Shown: positions 21,701-31,300 of the stretch, one piece after another
How positions within the stretch are numbered: the stretch's first letter is position 1
Layout of the letters: the number at the start of each line of letters is the position of its first letter
From: Ixodes scapularis
Taxonomy: Eukaryota; Arthropoda; Arachnida; Ixodida; Ixodidae
Reading direction: 5' to 3'
Assembly: GCF_016920785.2 (NCBI RefSeq)
Contig: NW_024609837.1
Location: 24,739,533-24,803,532 of the forward strand
Length of the DNA stretch: 64,000 nt
Position numbers and translations under genes: made by a program
The notes under the pieces: generated by a model
Seen by the model: the letters and a program-made list of their open reading frames with translations, nothing else
Told to the model about the DNA's origin: nothing
The model's database searches: none

Positions 21701-24700
21701 CCCGGAGGTTAGGCGCCGTCCCGAGCACACTGCTTAAGATACATCTCTCTCTAATCAAAAACAACAACAAAAAAATTTAACTCATCTTAATCACTTATGT
21801 CATCTCGTTGTATTCGAAGCAACCATTGCCTCACTGCGCGTTAATTAAACGGTATCGACAACAGAGAGAAACCTAGGGGGTTTGTCTGCAGAGTGCGCGC
21901 CACGTACCGAAAACGTCGCGCGTTTTCGGTGCGACAGTGTCGGCAACGTAGTGGCAGGCGGTGGGAAGGCTTGGGTGGTACAAACAATCTCTGCTTGGCG
22001 GCGGATCGGTTTGCTTTCAATTCAGTTTTGTTGATAGAAGCTTTGGTGCCAAGCATAGATACCGCTAGATTCGTCTGCGGTGGTGTCAAGAGTGGAAATT
22101 GCCCAATTCAAATGCTAACGATGACGTCCCTCTCACCCGCACCTTGTTCCTGCGAATGACAAAACTGAGTGAGGAGGGAGGGGAGTTCGCTAATGACGCC
22201 TCGCACATCCTTCTGCAAACCTCTTCCTCGTGTGAATACCACTTTACAAGTGCATTTGTGACGGGGTGGGGGGGAAAAGTAGAGAACGGAAATTTTTTAG
22301 CGCCGTTATCGGTGGGGTCTTGAGAGAAAGCATGAAGAGAGCGATGGAAAAACATAAAAAAAAAGCTGGTAGTGCATTAAGCATGTTTGTTCTGCTGCGA
22401 CGTAGTTTCGCGCATTGGTGTATGTGCTTAAAGCCTAGTGTACTTGGAAGTTGCGCTTAGCGTCACGTCCCGTGAAACTCCCAAATGGGGTTAATGCAGT
22501 ACGTGGACACGGGCGGCCTGAGAGCCTCACGAAGAAATCGACCAGGCGGCGATGGCACCCTGGTGAACACGACCGGCGATGGCATCGTGCTCGGCTCTCG
22601 GATTCAGGACCGAGGTCTCATGGAGATGTCAGACGACGGATTTGCCCTGTCCATGCACCAGCCGTACGCCAGTCTTCTCGTGGCTGGCATCAAAAAGTGA
22701 GCGGCCCCTTTCAGGCTTATCCATACCGACTTTCGTCGCTTTGTTCTCTCGCTTGGCTCGCTCGCACGGCGTGTCCCTGGAAATTCTAAATTTAGTTTTT
22801 TTTATTGCAAAAATGAATTATGCACCTGAGTGTGCTCAGTTTTCACCCAAATGTGGTGCTAGCAGCCTGGACCAGATGCCGAAGTTTTTAAACTAACCGT
22901 CATCTTATTCAAAAGTTTTCTGAAAGTTTCAATGGGAAAGTATGGCCCGTTCTCGGTAACTAATGCCATTCACCTCCATATATTTATGGGCTTCTTTGGC
23001 CACCATTCTCCCATTAAATGTCTTAGAAAATTGCTTACGACGTTTGAACCGGATAATGGGAAGCTCTAAAACTTTGGCATGTGGTCCGGACGCCTAGCGC
23101 TACATTTTAGCGAAGATTGGGTATTCAGGGACGCAAAGTTCATTTTTACGGCGAAAAGAATGCTTAGCTGTTCTTCAGAGGGACCTCGTACATGTTGACC
23201 CAGCTTGAAATACAGGTTTAGCAGTTACTCGCCGCATAGTATTTAAAGTACACGTTTTCTCTACATGGCGTTTCCTTTCTCTGTCGAACACGAAGGCACG
23301 AGGGGAGATCGTGGTACACGACTTACCGTGGACGTCTTTGGATTCATGCCGCCGCCAAGCCGCCCACTTCCGAGGACATTTCCACCGTGGTCGGCATCTT
23401 CCAAAAGATCACCGAAGGTGCCTTTTCTTTTTTCCTTGTTTTGCACATGCCTCTGTTCAATACCTTACAAAGTTTTCGCTATGTTCGCGTAAAAAGGATT
23501 GCCGAGAACACGGACAACCAAAACTGCAGTCCCTAAGGGTCTCTAGCCATTGTTGCTTGCCGCAAATGACTCAACACCCTACCTTGGCTGAGCTGGTATT
23601 ATCAAAATCGGAGGAAACCGAAAACTAAAGCCCATCTTTCAATAAAAAAAGCCAAGCTCCACGGGAGGAAATCTTAACAACTTTATTTCGTCTTGACCGA
23701 GAACACAGCCCGTTAACTGGTCGTGATGGTGCTTCTTTTTTCGGGGACCAGACTTTTCTTTCGTTTTGTTTCTTTATCGGTAGCAGGACGTTTTCCGAGC
23801 ATTCGGGTCGGGTGCATGTTCTCCGTAGGTTAGGAAATCCCACGCCCGTGTAATGTTTTGTTCAACGTAAGTTTCAATAGACACCAATTTCTTGTCCGAC
23901 ACGGAGAATCGACACAGAAAAACACCAAACCTGGGGCGAAAACTGAACCCCGAAAACGCAGAAACCTGCTCGTAACGTTAACGGCACCATAACCACGAAG
24001 AGCCCAACTACAAGTTCAATTGCTACAGTAGCCTTCTAATAACGACGGCTCAATAACAAGTATGATAGCCATGGTCGTCTCAAGGCGGCGATGGTTCCGT
24101 AGTCATTACGATTTCTGTTGTGGATGCTCTCACGACCGTTGCGGTCTCAGGACCGTTGGGCATGATGCGTCTTTTGTTGTAATCCCAGGCCAGCCAGTCA
24201 GGTTTCCGGACCAGTATCCCACGGGATGCCTGCTGGGATGCGTGAACCTGGTCGACTGCCTTCCGCAGGACGTTTACCGTGAGCAGGTCCGTTTCTCCTC
24301 GAGGTGCCACTGACTTCCTTTGTAACCCAAGGTTCGGGTTAAGCATTTATGAAATATCGCATCTAGAAAAAAAAAGAAAGATCTATTCACATCCAGATTC
24401 TAGATCCGACGATGTAGTGAAAAAAATTTTGTGTTGCGACAGAAAAATTGTTTTCGAGAAAACCCCACTTTTCGAAACGCGCTTTTAAGCAGCCTGGGTA
24501 CGTGACTTCGAGTCCGCAGAACTAAATAAATGGACTTACTTAGCAGAATAATTGGATTGATGTAGTTTGTGACCTACTGTTTAGCTTCTCGTTTCTTCCT
24601 ATCTCTAGCCACACCTACAATTAATGACGGCCGTCCTAGAAAAAAAAAAAAAAAAGTTACAAGGGCTGAAATCGGCACAGCTTCCTGACCAGAGACCACC

Positions 24701-26323
24701 CGAGGATCGTGCTTGCATATTTACACTTTTTATGCGTCCTCCGATCTGTCGTGCCGCATTTCTGTTGCAGTATCCCTTCGGAGAATGCTTCTCTCCCTAC
24801 GTGTACATCTGCGAAGAACCACAGGAGCTGCAGGTCAAGTTCCCCATGAAGGGCAAGCACAAGATTTGTGAGTGGAGCCTGTTTGTCGTAGAACCTTTAT
24901 TGATTTTAACGAGGGTACACTACAGTGTTTTCTTCAAAGGAACCTTGAAACGGAAGTTAGTTGCGGGGAACCACATGTGCAAACATGTTACCGGTGTAGT
25001 GTAGCAGTGTAAAAGAATGTCTTGGTTTTCCCAATAGTACTATTAGGGACATAATTGGTAGTATGGTTATTATATGTAGTCCGTCTCATGAATAGCAAGG
25101 TTTTGCAGCAGAGGTGTGGCACATTATCTCGAACAACCTTTTCTGAAATATTAGGAGAAAGATGAACCGAAGTCTTTGCGGTTGAGATTTCCCAAGTTGC
25201 TTGAACTGATGCTTACTGTTATAACCCTCCAATCAATCGAAGAAAAAAAGTCAAATCTTCTGCCCAGAAAGATAACTGTCTTTGAAAACAGCTTCTTTAT
25301 GCATCCCTTAACCAAACATGCTATTTGTGTGTTAAGGGAAGATGAAAGTAAAAAAAACAAGATTTTGCTAAAAAAAAACAACATTATTTTGGGTTTTATG
25401 GTGTTCTATTATCTTCGATGTTCATATCTTGTGTATAAAAATGACAAGTGCCGGTTATGATCACAAAAGTAGTCAAATACGCATTTGAAGGCCTCCCGGC
25501 AACCCAGAACAGCATAAATTGGAGCCATTTTTCTGTGCGTGGTTCCTGAAATTGCGAGGTCGACCGCCATCGCGTGTATGTTTACAAGTAGGCCCTAGCC
25601 GTCTTCCCTCCGTCGCAGTCCACTGTAGTTTAAATTTTTCACGGCAAATTATTAACAAAATATTCTTTTTCTTGCCGCGAAACGGTATTGCAACACATTT
25701 ATGATAGCATTCAAATGCAATTTAGTTTTTTTGTATGTAATTTTTTGGGCATCTTCACAGTTTGTGCATAAGAATTATTGTTTTAAATATTGTCCTAGCC
25801 AACTTTTGCATGCATACACTTTAATATATGTAGAATGCAACTACCTAGGCTTGGTTACATTGAATTTTTATATTTATGAAAAATTTAATAACCTTTTATT
25901 AGCCCCTTGAAAACAGTTCTTCTGATTTTGATGTATTTTGAAATGAAATAAGTCTAGCGCACATCATTTTTGTTGTTCATTGCACTCAGTGGTTTAAAAG
26001 GAGTGAAATTTTTAATTTTTTGGGGCTCTTTTAAGTGTATTGCTATGCCCCACGTGCCCGTAAAAATGTATTTTTTGTCTGCATGTGCATTGCATCTATA
26101 AATAGGAGATCAGGCAGTATAAACTGAAAATTTCTTTTCGTTATCATAAATAACAAAAGAAATGCTTTCTCCTGGCGCATGTCGCTTCAAGCCTACTCGT
26201 GAGGATGAAAGAATTGTTCAGCAACTCATGTTTTTGATGGATGCATTTATTTCAGTCAAGATAGACTCCAGGCTCCACCAGGCTTCCAAGAAAACACTGC
26301 TCTGCCCCCAGATCCTCACGTGA
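18662..26323 (+). CDS. TRIP4: TRIP4, activating signal cointegrator 1 (5' exon missing)
   Basis: Joined plus-strand exons: 18662-18774, 19892-20173, 20840-20988, 21383-21707, 22500-22696, 23296-23417, 24189-24286, 24771-24867, 26256-26323. All have AG acceptors and GT donors, and each split codon is restored. About 480 residues are covered; the human protein has 581, and its first ~90 residues are missing here. Domains in order: a basic linker; the C2HC5 zinc finger (LLPGRHPCECQAHRHALVNN then CLKCGRIVCRQEGSGPC); a charged helical middle (KVTLDFAGRQVL); and the C-terminal ASCH domain (SMHQPYASLLVAGI, GRSWYTTYRGRLWIHAAAKP, DQYPTGCLLGCVNLVDCL). TRIP4 is a nuclear and cytosolic coactivator in the ASC-1/ASCC complex, which also takes part in ribosome rescue; ASCH is a predicted RNA-binding fold. 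The gene is divergent from GKAP1. Confidence 0.93.
19721..19815. repeat. 21-bp tandem repeat, 4-5 copies
   Basis: AGGGAAGTTTCTAAACTTGT-type units start at 19721, 19742, 19763, 19784 and 19805, an exact 21-bp period. It sits in a TRIP4 intron about 75 bp before the zinc-finger exon. Confidence 0.93.
19892..20173 (+). CDS. TRIP4: TRIP4 exon b (zinc finger)
   Basis: 94 codons, phase 0. RFVNLYSQEGKAKDVVLLPG corresponds to human KFVNLYTREGQDRLAVLLPG. It is followed by the Cys/His ligands of the C2HC5 zinc finger, through GPCFTCGNL. Donor gtgggc. Confidence 0.95.
20840..20988 (+). CDS. TRIP4: TRIP4 exon c
   Basis: Begins VCTNDEKSILAHESKRSQQL and ends KLLEYDRTS, matching human HKDKLLEFDRTS. It ends phase 2 before gtgagc. 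Confidence 0.93.
21234..21279. repeat. Hairpin-forming inverted repeat
   Basis: CCTGAAACGTCGAAGGATCG and its inverse CGATCCTTCGACATTTCAGG are separated by a six-base loop. In a TRIP4 intron. Confidence 0.9.
21383..21707 (+). CDS. TRIP4: TRIP4 exon d
   Basis: Completes Ser, then 108 codons including RRTRVIDDNSDYYSSDNKWL and KVTLDFAGRQVL, matching human RRTQVIDDESDYFASDSNQW and KVTIDFAGRKIL. Donor gttagg. Strongly GC-rich compared with its introns. Confidence 0.95.
22500..22696 (+). CDS. TRIP4: TRIP4 exon e (start of ASCH domain)
   Basis: 65 codons plus two bases, from YVDTGGLRAS to FALSMHQPYASLLVAGIK. The HQP(W/Y)ASLL block is the ASCH signature. Acceptor AATGCAG, donor gtgagc. Confidence 0.93.
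23296..23417 (+). CDS. TRIP4: TRIP4 exon f (ASCH domain)
   Basis: HEGRSWYTTYRGRLWIHAAA then KPPTSEDISTVVGIFQKITE, matching human VEGRSWYTPHRGRLWIAATA. This frame differs from the longest open frame over the region. The acceptor GAACACGAAG has a pyrimidine tract slightly upstream. Donor gtgcct. Confidence 0.93.
24189..24286 (+). CDS. TRIP4: TRIP4 exon g (ASCH domain)
   Basis: Completes Gly, then QPVRFPDQYPTGCLLGCVNL and VDCLPQDVYREQ, matching human FPNDYPSGCLLGCVDLIDCL. Acceptor ATCCCAG, donor gtccgt. Confidence 0.95.
24771..24867 (+). CDS. TRIP4: TRIP4 exon h (ASCH domain)
   Basis: YPFGECFSPYVYICEEPQEL then QVKFPMKGKHKI, matching human SPFVFICKNPQEMVVKFPIK. Acceptor CTGTTGCAG, donor gtgagt, phase 1. 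Confidence 0.95.
24868..26255. other. Last TRIP4 intron
   Basis: A/T-rich DNA. No gene or clear repeat was recognised. Confidence 0.6.
26256..26323 (+). CDS. TRIP4: TRIP4 last exon (stop codon)
   Basis: Completes Phe, then KIDSRLHQASKKTLLCPQIL T and TGA. This matches human KLDSKIHQGAKKGLM and sets the C-terminus. Acceptor TTATTTCAG. No clear AATAAA is seen just downstream. Confidence 0.88.
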
Positions 26324-26711
26324 TATGTTCTTATATAAAGTTTGAAACCTGTTGGCCCTTTGTGCACTGCCTCATTTCTGAACTGAGTGCACGAACTATG
26401 GTTCTGGCTATTTCATTATGTTAACATATTGTGTGTAACTTCCAAGAAAGCCAAGGCGGGAAAACACACTTCGGGACAGCTGAGAAAAAAAGCGCCCACC
26501 CCCAAATTTGGCAAGATCTGAAAAATTATGCACAGTACTTATATACTAGGTAACATTGATGACCGAACAAGCACCCATTCCCCAATTTTTGCGATTATCT
26601 CCCTATTTTGAGTAGGCACTTGCTCGGCATTTTACGGTGTATGTATGTCATAACAGATTTCTTTTGTAACCTAGTGGTGTTTTTTATACTAATTGTTGCA
26701 CGTGTGCAATA

Positions 26712-27521
26712 CAGTCAGACCTGTTTATAACGAACAGCAGGAAACGCTATGATCAGTTTGATATAGCAAGTAATTCAATATAGCAAAAAACATTTACAAC
26801 TAACTTCCACGACGAGTTCGTTGTAAGGAGAAAGCTTCTCTTTCTTTCCCATCTCTTCATCTCCACTTCGTAACGATGCGCTGAAAAAAAAAAATTTTCT
26901 TTGCACGCATGCAGAGTTTTTTTTTTTTTAGCTTATTATCTCCTAAATCGCTTCTCTTCGTAGGCAAGCGCTTTGGGATGAAGTTGTTTTTTTTCTGTGC
27001 GTACATGCAGAGTGTATTTTTTAGTTTTCTCCCCTTTTGAATCGCTTCTCTTTGTTCAATTTTTGTTCGCAACTTGAGCTTTTGGAATTTTCTTTCTTTC
27101 CTTCTTTTTTGGGGGAAGGGACAGGCTAGAAGATGATTATAGTTTTGTTTAACCCGAGACTGGGGTATTTCGGAAAAGGGACGAGAAGAAAAGAGGCCAC
27201 AAGGAGGCGACGTCTCAACATTGAGACGTCGCCTCCTTGTGGCCTCTTTTCTTCTCGTCCCTTTTCCGAAATACCCCAGTCTCGGGTTAAACAAAACTAT
27301 GGTTAACTTCCACCAGCTCGCCTGCACCCTTACAATTTTTTCATTAGAAGATGATTGTTTGCACATTTTCTGAAGCCTTCCCGGGGGAAAAAAGTTTGAT
27401 ATAGGCAATACGTTGTTCGTTATAAAACATACTTTTACGTGCATTTTTATTTTAATTTTTTGGGAGTTCGATATCGACAATAATTTGTTGTACGTGGGTT
27501 TGTTCTAAACGGGTTTCACTG
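26712..27521. mobile_element. pogo/Tigger-like non-autonomous element, TA-flanked
   Basis: The left end CAGTCAGACCTGTTTATAACGAAC matches the inverse of the right end CAGTGAAACCCGTTTAGAACAAAC at 18 of 24 positions. Subterminal GTTATAA/TATAGCAA and TTCGTTAT motifs are present, with TA on both sides. CAGT..AACC...TTATAACGAA ends with TA duplication are typical of pogo-like elements. It is 810 bp with no intact transposase. It contains the 162-bp perfect palindrome at 27139-27300. It lies between TRIP4 and USE1. Confidence 0.78.
27139..27300. repeat. Perfect palindrome, 80-bp arms, 2-bp spacer
   Basis: The left arm runs from ATAGTTTTGTTTAACCCGAG to GACGTCTCAA and the right arm is its exact inverse from TTGAGACGTC to CAAAACTAT, with only CA between. 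TAGAAGATGATT occurs just outside on the left (27127) and about 45 bp to the right. Confidence 0.96.
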
Positions 27522-28145
27522 TAGTAAGCATTATTTTTATTCCAGTAATTTACGAATGTACCATTTATTCTCTGGTGGACTTTGTGGTTCTACAATCTTC
27601 AGGTATCAACCAGCTCGCTCGACAAGCTCGTAAATGTATAAACCACATTGTTCAATAATCTATACTTTTTTTGGATTTAAAGTTTACAATAACTACAAAA
27701 CTTACTTTGCAGAGATGGCATCTTTCTGGAATGCTTACCAGGAACTGGTAAGCATTAATATATGAGAAATCAATCATTACATTACATAAATACTTCAATT
27801 TAATCTTGAACATCACCAGTTGCCAGACAAACAAGCACACACCCACCAAACAGTCTTCCGTAAATTGGTCCGCCGTTGCAACTTCACGGTGGTATTTCGA
27901 ACAAACGCGGCACCGCCGAGTTTCTCGGGGTTTCCCGAATTCGATCTAAAAACATCTGCCGCATTGCAACCGAGACATTTCGAGGACGTCGCTCAGACGA
28001 TGGCAGAGTCCGTTCGAAGAATGTTTTGCCACATTTCTCGCAACGCCGCCGGTTCAATCGTCGATGCCTTCGTTACGGTGCGTAGAGCGTATATCCGCGG
28101 TAAGCGCACCGGTCGAAGACTCCTTGCAAGCACCGTACCATCGCT
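27522..28145. other. Between the pogo-like element and the USE1 stop codon
   Basis: Presumed USE1 3' untranslated region and flank (minus strand). No other gene was recognised. Confidence 0.5.
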
Positions 28146-28328
28146 TCAAAACCGCTTGGGGAAGATGCGCATGAAGACGACCATCTGGAGGAAGACGATG
28201 CAGACAATCCCGAGCATGAGCCAGATCCAGCAGCTGCACGACCTTCGGATGTGCTCCTCCAAACGGTTCTGCTCTTCCTGCAGACGCTGGTAGTTCTGAT
28301 CCGTCGCCAGGACATTCTTTTGCACCGT
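28146..28328 (-). CDS. USE1: USE1 exon 6 (SNARE end, membrane anchor, stop)
   Basis: 60 codons and TGA. DQNYQRLQEEQNRLEEHIRR continues the SNARE coil, then a ~22-residue hydrophobic anchor and MRIFPKRF, matching human FIRIMPKLK. Acceptor TTGCAG. Confidence 0.96.
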   Translation of the reverse strand, partial: TVQKNVLATDQNYQRLQEEQNRLEEHIRRSCSCWIWLMLGIVCIVFLQMVVFMRIFPKRF

Positions 28329-31300
28329 CTGCAAGAGAGAGTCGCGGGTCAGGGCCACCCGGCTGACATGAAAAAATCGCCCAGCTTGGGGCTTGTTTGT
28401 TCGCAAGCCGACGTCTGCTCGGGACAGAGCTCAGTGCAATCTCTCGCGAGAGGGCACGCCTAGAGTAACTGTATAGGCTCTGCTGTCAGAGCCAGAGTAT
28501 CGCATTCCTTTTTTCTGCGCCGCCAACTCTGTATTGGCGGAGAAGTGGTCACGTGCACAGAGCTGGATTCAACCTTCACGACGGAAAGTGACCTTGAAGG
28601 CGTTGAGTTTTGGGCGGAGCACGTTTCTCGCTTTACTGCCTACACTAGAATCGAACTGAAAGGTTTTTTGACCATTGAACATTATGTGTAGCCACTGGGT
28701 ATACTATAATTGCATTGTTTGATAATGTGAGCAATGTTTAAAAAATTTTTCCAAAGTGTGGGGAGCAGACGACAGGGAAGATGATCGTGTTCCTCGCCTA
28801 TGCGGCGCTTGCGGAGCGATCCGCGACAAGCACATCCGGGCACTTCAGACCAAACAACAACGCGCAGCTACGGCTTGTAAAGAGACAATGTTTTCGTCGG
28901 CTATTACGTTCTACTGAGGGCATAGAGAAAACCAGAAGGCAAATGACAAGACGACGGCGCACGTGCAGCGTGTCTCCACACTATGTCTCATCTGCTCAGC
29001 ACGCCGCAGCATGCCGCCTCACAGCCATGCCATCCACGTGTCCGGGACTCCTGCGGAAGCGATGGTCGCTACCCGCAGTGCGGCCTTGTATCCAACATGG
29101 CCGCCCTGCGAGCACCATTGCAATACTCTTCTCTGCAAGTGGAGCGTATACAATTACTCTAAACATGCTGGCACGCTGGCACCACCTATGTGGTGACCCT
29201 AGAACTGCATTTTACTACAGTGAAGGTTTTGCAACATTTGTGAGATCTAACGTACTTACTATCTACATAAAATAATCAAAAATATTTTGTGCAAAAAAAA
29301 AAAAAAAAAAAAAAGATGCTCGACAAAATAGGAAATGTATGCAAACTGAAAGCGTACCACGGCTACCCAAAAGGTAGTAAGAAGTTTTAAGGCATACGGT
29401 CGAGAACAGTCGCAAGTGCGCGGACCGGCCTTTATACTTTTCGTCAAATGCAGCAACGAAGGTACCACATCACTCGTCGAGGTTTTTAACGAGCGCCGCT
29501 TAGAAATGCCGTCATGCTGCCGACGCCACCGCCGGCAGAGCTAATCGAGCGGTGCCAAAAGTGCATCGTCACGGCGCTCGTTGTCTTTGCGCGTTTGCCA
29601 TCGCCGGCTTTGCACGGAAAAAAGCACAGGATCGCGATAAACACATGCACGATCAGTTCAGCTGGCGACGGGAAACGCACAAAGACGACGAGCGCAGTGA
29701 GATGCGTTTTTGGCGTCGCTCAATTAGCGCCATCGTATCGTAGCGTCGGCTGCACTCGAACCTAGTGCGATGGCTCCTGCCCTACGACACGGCCAAGAGT
29801 ACAGCTGTATCCCTACCATCCAAAGTGCCGGCAGACAGTACCTATGACTGCACCTCTACCCAAAGTAGCATTGAAATAGAGGGGGGGGAATCGCCCCATT
29901 TGTAGGAAACGGAAGGAGAAGAAAGGAATACCCCTCCCCACCCAACTTCTGACCGCTTTCGACGCCCCCGTCGGGCATATAAGTCCCGACAAAAAATATG
30001 AGTGAAGGAGAGTCGCGGTGCGCCCATTCTTGTCTGCCAAAGCTTACGGCATAAAGGGCGTCTGCCACGTCCGCTGTGACGCTGCCAAGATCGTGAACGA
30101 CGAAGACTCAACACTTTTACGATGTCGTTGGGCGGAAGTCGAGAGACCGCTCTCGAGGACGCGGTAAACGGGGCGGCCGGAGGTGCGCTCTGAGCAGCAT
30201 AGCGCGAGCGTTTGCAGTTGAGGGACTCTGCGGCCCCGGCGCCCCCACCTCGGTGTCCTTCTTGACGATGTGCCCCGCCAGGAGGGCGTTCTGCTTGAGG
30301 TTCTGGGCAAGGGACACCATCTCCTCGGCTATCTTCTCCTGCATCGAGTTGTGGTAGCGCAGCACTGCGTCGAAGTCCTCGCCCGCCGTGCCCTTCGCCG
30401 GCTGCGCGGGCGTCCTCTGCCTGACGCCTTTGTCCGCTGCGCGCAAGAAAAGCACTCTCTGTGTCATCCTCACGCGCGAGTGATTTCTGCATTAAAGCTG
30501 TCTTTTTGTTTTTCTTTCCTGATTTTTTTCATATTACTTGGCGGCGCCTAGCAACATTGTACTACTGTGCTGTTTTTCTGTCGCAGTTTTTCGAAACTGA
30601 CCGATCGATAACGACGGTTTAGTCGTCGTTATCGACTAAATACGAGCAGTAAAATACGAGCAACTAACATCTCTTGTGAGGAGTAAACGCTCAGAAGCAA
30701 CCAATGACTCAGTAACACCAAGAAACGCTGCACCGTGCTGTTTTTCTATCTCAGTTTACTAAATTCATTGTGTCGGATAGAGCCACCTCTGTCCAACACA
30801 ATTCAAGCAGCTAACGTTTCTTGTAAAAAAAAAAAATATACTCAAAAGAGACTTTTTTTTCTTCTTTATTTGGTGACATTTAGCAGTATTGTACTATGCT
30901 GTTTTCAAATGGCCGTTTTCGAACCTGAGATTGCCCGGTAAATAAAACATAGCCGTCGCTGTATAATATAATCCAATCAGCTAACAGCTCGTGTGAGAAA
31001 AAGAAATGCTCAAAAGTGACCGTTTTTGGGAGGTTTTCTTTACCGGCAGGTCTGTTGGACGTTCGAGAATCGAAGAGTTCGTCTCGAACATCTTGCACAA
31101 CCTTGCTCTGCCGCTTGAGCAATATTTCTTTGGCCTTTTGGTCGGGGGCCGGGCTCAGTGTTGCCAGTTGTTCGTTGCGCAAGGTTCTCTCCGTCGTTCC
31201 CTGAGTCGACTGCAACAAGCAAGAGTCTGTGAAAGGGGCCACACATCCTCTGATGATTATCTCGTGTGTACAAACTTGGATATTATTCAGTGATGCCCGA

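Noticed and set aside
21210..21770. 186-codon minus-strand frame
   Set aside because: Antisense shadow of GC-rich TRIP4 exon d.
26857..27480. 207-codon minus-strand frame
   Set aside because: It reads straight through the perfect palindrome and A-runs of the pogo-like element and shows no transposase motifs.
29842..30492. 216-codon minus-strand frame overlapping USE1 exon 5
   Set aside because: Wrong frame relative to the SNARE helix; it is open because the exon is GC-rich.
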